NCBI GenBank assembly: GCA_052144935.1
Contig: JBKQPR010000155.1
Span: forward strand, 1 to 8,842
DNA length: 8,842 nucleotides
Reading direction: 5' to 3'
Origin: JOPF133 sp052144935
Lineage (GTDB): Bacteria > Acidobacteriota > Terriglobia > Bryobacterales > Bryobacteraceae
Below the pieces are notes generated by a model, which was not told the origin of the DNA, ran no database searches, and saw only the letters and a program-made list of their open reading frames with translations. Each line of letters opens with the position of its first letter. The stretch's first letter is position 1. The translations under genes were made by a program, and so were the position numbers. Below, piece after piece: positions 6,460 to 8,842 of this stretch.

Positions 6460-6592
6460 CGCAGCCCCCTGACGCGCGCCATTTTCTTCGAAAACTATCC
6501 GGCAGCGGTGGTGTGCGATCCGCGGCCAAGCAGCCACGGCCGTGCCGGGGAGAATCCGCGGCGTGCCGCCAGCCGCAAGCCATAATAGGTCC

Positions 6593-8000
6593 ATGGCCGC
6601 GAATCCTTACGACCTGATTCCCTACCCCACTTTTCCGCGGCCGCAAACGCATCCCGACCGGCTGGCAGCGGTGGGCAAGCTCTTCGGCATGGAACCGGCG
6701 CCGTTGGCGGGCTGCCGCGTCCTGGAGATTGGGTGCGGCGATGGCGGCAACCTCATCCCCATGGCCTACGCGCTCGCGGCCAGCCGCTTCGTGGGCGTCG
6801 ACCTCGCCTCCGGCCCGGTCGCAGCGGGAATGCGCATGGCCGCCGATCTGGCCCTGGATAACCTCGCTCTGCGCGTGGCCGACCTGCGCGAGATCGGCGC
6901 CGCGTGGGGTGAGTTCGATTACATTCTGGCGCACGGTGTGTACTCGTGGGTCCCCGAAGATGTGCGCGAACGCCTGCTGGCGGTTTGCCGTGAGCGCCTG
7001 GCGCCCGAGGGAATCGCATTCGTCAGCTACAACGCGCAGCCCGGCGGCCATGTGCGCCAGATGCTGCGGGAGATGCTGCTCTATCGCACACGCCACGCGG
7101 AAAGCACCGCGGAGCGCATTCGCCAGGCGCGCGAGTTTCTGGAATTCCTGCAGCGGGTGCGCCTGCTTTCCGCGCCCTGGCAGGCGCTGCGGGATCACGA
7201 GGTGAAGCTGCTCCTCGATCGAGACGATGGCGGCCTGTATCACGACGAGCTGGCCGAGTGCAACCAGCGTTTCTATTTCCACGAGTTTGCCGCCGCCGCG
7301 AGGCGCCATGGCCTGGAATACCTGGGGGAAGCCGAGCCGCACGAGATGTTCGACCCCACCGGGGCGCTCGCGGGGTTCGAGGGAGATCTCGTCGAGCGCG
7401 AGCAGTACCTGGACTTTCTGAAAGCGCGGCGCTTCCGCCAGACGCTGCTCTGCCGGGCGGAAAGGCCGCTCCGCCGCCAGATCTCTCCGGAACAGATGCG
7501 GGAATTTCTGTTTTCAGCGCCGGCACGCCGGTTGGAGAACGGCCAGATCGAAGGGGCGCGCGGGGTGTGCATCACACCGGCCAACGAAGCCGCCGCCCGT
7601 GTGGCCCTCGCGCTCGGCGAGGTCCATCCGCTGCCGCTGCCGTTTGAAGATCTGGTGCCCTACGCGGGCGGCGTGGAGGCCCTCAGCGAAATCGCGTACC
7701 GAGCTGACGATTGCCGGCTTCGTCGATCTGCATGTCTTCGATTTTCCGTGCCAGGACAGCGTCACCGAACGGCCGCGGGCCAGCCGCCTGGTGCGCTATC
7801 AGGCGGCCTGTTCGCACGAAGTGACCAGCGCGTGCCACTTCAATATGAGACTGGACGAGGTCGGCCGGCGCCTGGCCGGACTGCTGGACGGGACGCGCAG
7901 CCACGAGGAGATCGCGGAGGCCCTGAACGTCGAATACGCCCGCGAGTTGCTGGGGCCCAGCCTGCAATGGATGGCCTCGCACGGGCTGCTGGAGGGTTGA
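6593..8000 (+). CDS. SAM-dependent methyltransferase with regulatory domain, apparently frameshifted
   Basis: Joined across the frameshift the product is 468 residues. Residues 41-115 form a class I AdoMet fold: motif I VLEIGCGDGGNL (43-54), the acidic end of beta-2 in FVGVD (70), and FDYILAHGVYSWV (108-120). Residues about 209-260 (GGLYHDELAECNQRFYFHEF and onward) match the pattern of the predicted methyltransferase regulatory domain (PF10119). The C terminus (RYQAACSHEVTSACHFNMR, LLDGTRSHEEIAEAL) resembles the helical tail of the same family. The substrate is unknown. Residues 1-368 are in one frame (6593-7696) and the last 100 (7698-7997) in the next, with stop TGA at 7998-8000; skipping one base near 7697 restores the family sequence. 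Without correction the first frame runs to 8245 in unrelated sequence. The start is ATG 6593 (MAANPYDLIPYP), with only a weak AGG at 6587-6589 before it. It stands alone, not clearly in an operon. Confidence 0.85.
7691..7700 (+). other. Site of the +1 frameshift in the methyltransferase
   Basis: Upstream, the frame reads EALSEIA up to 7696. Downstream, the good sequence TELTIAGFVDLHVFDF begins at 7698, so one base (for example T7697) is surplus, or two are missing. There is no slippery run, rare stop codon or Shine-Dalgarno-like stimulator, so programmed frameshifting is unlikely. A sequencing or assembly error or a recent inactivating mutation fits better. Confidence 0.75.
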
Positions 8001-8015
8001 CGGCCCGTGGCCGAA

Positions 8016-8048
8016 GTCCCGCCAGGCTGAATGCCTGTCCCGCCAGGC
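8016..8048. repeat. 12-bp direct repeat upstream of the exported aldolase gene
   Basis: GTCCCGCCAGGC occurs at 8016-8027 and again at 8037-8048, a 21-bp period (two helical turns). The stretch from 8023 to 8037 can also form a 5-bp hairpin (CAGGC / GCCTG). The repeat lies 32 bp before a candidate -10, a position suited to an activator or repressor dimer pair. It could also be the 3' end of the methyltransferase transcript. Confidence 0.5.
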
Positions 8049-8073
8049 GCACCCCCTTTTCCCCGAACCCTCT

Positions 8074-8097
8074 TCGGTGTAGTATTGGTATCACCGA
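8074..8097 (+). promoter_or_regulatory. Candidate -10 flanked by an inverted repeat
   Basis: TAGTAT at 8080-8085 matches 5 of 6 bases of TATAAT, but no -35 match is found at 17 bp (TTTTCC). It is flanked by TCGGTG (8074-8079) and CACCGA (8092-8097), a perfect 6-bp inverted repeat with a 12-bp spacer. The right arm touches the ribosome site at 8097, so the repeat could be an operator or, in a longer transcript, a stem that partly hides the site. Confidence 0.33.
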
Positions 8098-8102
8098 GGA
8101 GG
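8097..8102 (+). promoter_or_regulatory. Strong Shine-Dalgarno site for the aldolase-family gene
   Basis: AGGAGG, a perfect match to the anti-Shine-Dalgarno core, lies 6 nt before ATG 8109 and fixes that start. It is the strongest ribosome site in the window. Confidence 0.8.
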
Positions 8103-8108
8103 GTAGAA

Positions 8109-8842
8109 ATGGAAACCAGCCGGCGAATTTTTCTGGGCGCGGTGGGCGCCGCCGCCTCCGCAGCCGCAGTGAGGGCAGCGGATTCGGGCGCTTCTTCGCG
8201 GCCCGCTCCGCGCTTTTATGTGGCCGCTGTCACGCCCTGCGATAGCAAGGGCAAGTTCGACGACGGCGCTTACCGCGACATGCTCGCTTACTTCAAAGAC
8301 CGCGGCGCCGATGGCGTGCTGGTCTTGGGCACCACGGGCGAGTTTCCGTCGTTTTCCGTGGCGGAACGGAACAAAGTGGCCGAGGTGGCCCTCAAGCATA
8401 AGGCCGGCATGCAAATGCTGGTGCAGGTGGGCACGCCCAATCTGCCGGAGACCCTGGAATTGCTGGCCCACGCGGGCGCCAATGGGGCCGACGGCGTGTT
8501 GTGCATGCCGCCCTTCTATTTCAAGAACCCCAGCGTGGAGGGCCTCGCGCGCTACTGCTCGCAGGTGCTGGAGGCCACCCGGCTTCCCGTGCATTTCTAT
8601 CATTACCCGGCTATGAGCGCCATCTCCATCTCACCCGAGTTGTTGCACAAACTGGAACACTACCCCAATCTGGCGGGCATCAAGGACTCTACCGGCAACG
8701 CCGAAAGCTATGCGGCCAACGTCAAGGAGTTTCCCAAGCTCAACATGATGACCGGCACGGAGAACAACCTGCCCGCGGCGCTGGCGGCGGGGATGGGGGC
8801 CATTCTGGTGAGCGCCAACATCTTCACCCGTCAGGTGGCGGC
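8109..8842 (+). CDS. Tat-exported dihydrodipicolinate synthase / N-acetylneuraminate lyase family protein, 3' end outside window
   Basis: The visible part is 244 residues, most of the roughly 290-300-residue family plus a leader. Residues 1-24 form a twin-arginine signal: SRRIFL at 4-9, then an Ala/Gly-rich h-region and a likely cut after VRA (22-24). The barrel begins near 36 (FYVAAVTPCD). Class I aldolase residues are in place: GTTGE (74-78), the catalytic Tyr in YHYP (Y164) and the Schiff-base Lys in GIKDSTG (K192). Tyr and Lys are 28 residues apart, as in E. coli DapA (Y133, K161). The Arg after YNVP that holds the dicarboxylate in true DapA is not matched; the segment PAMSA is closer to N-acetylneuraminate lyase. 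It is therefore more likely a lyase acting on a pyruvate-derived keto acid outside the cytoplasm than a lysine-biosynthesis enzyme. The gene has its own strong ribosome site and starts 108 bp after the methyltransferase stop. Confidence 0.93.
   Translation, partial: METSRRIFLGAVGAAASAAAVRAADSGASSRPAPRFYVAAVTPCDSKGKFDDGAYRDMLAYFKDRGADGVLVLGTTGEFPSFSVAERNKVAEVALKHKAGMQMLVQVGTPNLPETLELLAHAGANGADGVLCMPPFYFKNPSVEGLARYCSQVLEATRLPVHFYHYPAMSAISISPELLHKLEHYPNLAGIKDSTGNAESYAANVKEFPKLNMMTGTENNLPAALAAGMGAILVSANIFTRQVA

Larger units (their letters stand above)
6245..6592. other. 348-bp gap without a convincing gene
   Basis: This stretch lies between the MPN-TonB stop and the methyltransferase start. It is GC-rich and contains several short ORFs with no recognisable features. 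Visible items are a 5-bp-stem hairpin at 6273-6289, an 11-bp direct repeat 114 bp apart (6328 and 6442), and a 10-bp palindrome CACGGCCGTG at 6535-6544. CATAAT at 6581-6586 is a weak -10 candidate immediately before the methyltransferase ATG. Confidence 0.6.

Noticed and set aside
6406..6585. A 59-codon plus-strand ORF before the methyltransferase
   Set aside because: It has an Arg/Pro-rich translation, no ribosome site and no recognisable motif, and the surrounding frames are equally open. It is probably chance.
6118..6594. A 158-codon minus-strand ORF over the TonB 3' end and the gap
   Set aside because: It overlaps the conserved TonB C-terminal domain in antisense and shows Ser/Pro/Arg-rich low complexity only.
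7697..8245. Continuation of the first methyltransferase frame to a stop at 8245
   Set aside because: After 7697 this frame gives Arg-rich unrelated sequence and runs 137 bp into the aldolase gene, while the neighbouring frame holds the expected C terminus ending at 8000.
8091..8603. A 170-codon minus-strand ORF opposite the aldolase-family gene
   Set aside because: The plus strand has a perfect Shine-Dalgarno site, a Tat signal and intact aldolase motifs; the minus frame is a His-rich shadow.

Overview
The window is GC-rich bacterial DNA with dense genes. It carries no RNA gene, insertion sequence, CRISPR array or phage gene. The flavour is that of a soil Acidobacteriota, perhaps close to Solibacter/Bryobacter. 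This rests on family resemblance (a TonB-type protein with an N-terminal MPN-like domain, a Tat-exported DapA-fold aldolase, a gapless TPR protein paired with a zinc-finger/LamG-like protein) and was not checked against any database.

Layout. (1) Positions 18-302, plus strand: a small, unrecognised helical ORF, open to the left edge, so possibly a 3' end. (2) Positions 439-3782, minus strand: a two-gene operon with an ATGA overlap. The upstream gene encodes a protein with a Cys/His metal-binding finger at its N terminus and a concanavalin-like (DUF1080-type) domain at its C terminus. The downstream gene encodes a 545-residue protein that is almost entirely fifteen gapless 34-residue TPRs. (3) Positions 3783-3997: an AT-rich divergent promoter region with a credible sigma70-type promoter for the plus strand and a 13-bp palindrome in its spacer. 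(4) Positions 3998-6244, plus strand: a 748-residue fusion of a degenerate JAB/MPN-like domain, a Pro/Gln repeat, one membrane segment, a beta-rich segment, a Pro-rich spacer and a TonB C-terminal domain. (5) Positions 6245-6592: a non-coding gap with a small hairpin and a short direct repeat. (6) Positions 6593-8000, plus strand: a class I SAM methyltransferase with a methyltransferase-regulatory domain, broken by one apparent +1 frameshift near 7697. (7) Positions 8109-8842, plus strand: a Tat-signal-bearing dihydrodipicolinate synthase/N-acetylneuraminate lyase-family protein, cut by the right edge. Its upstream region holds a 12-bp direct repeat, a small inverted repeat and a perfect Shine-Dalgarno site.

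How the genes may work together. The divergent pair of units around 3.9 kb (TPR/finger operon versus MPN-TonB fusion) is the least ordinary part: a scaffold protein, a metal-finger/LamG-like protein and a membrane-spanning protein with a cytoplasmic MPN-like head and a periplasmic TonB tail share one promoter region. A shared job is inference only. The methyltransferase and the exported aldolase look independent of it and of each other. I see no decisive evidence of a complete novel system; the best candidates are the MPN-TonB fusion and the operon facing it.
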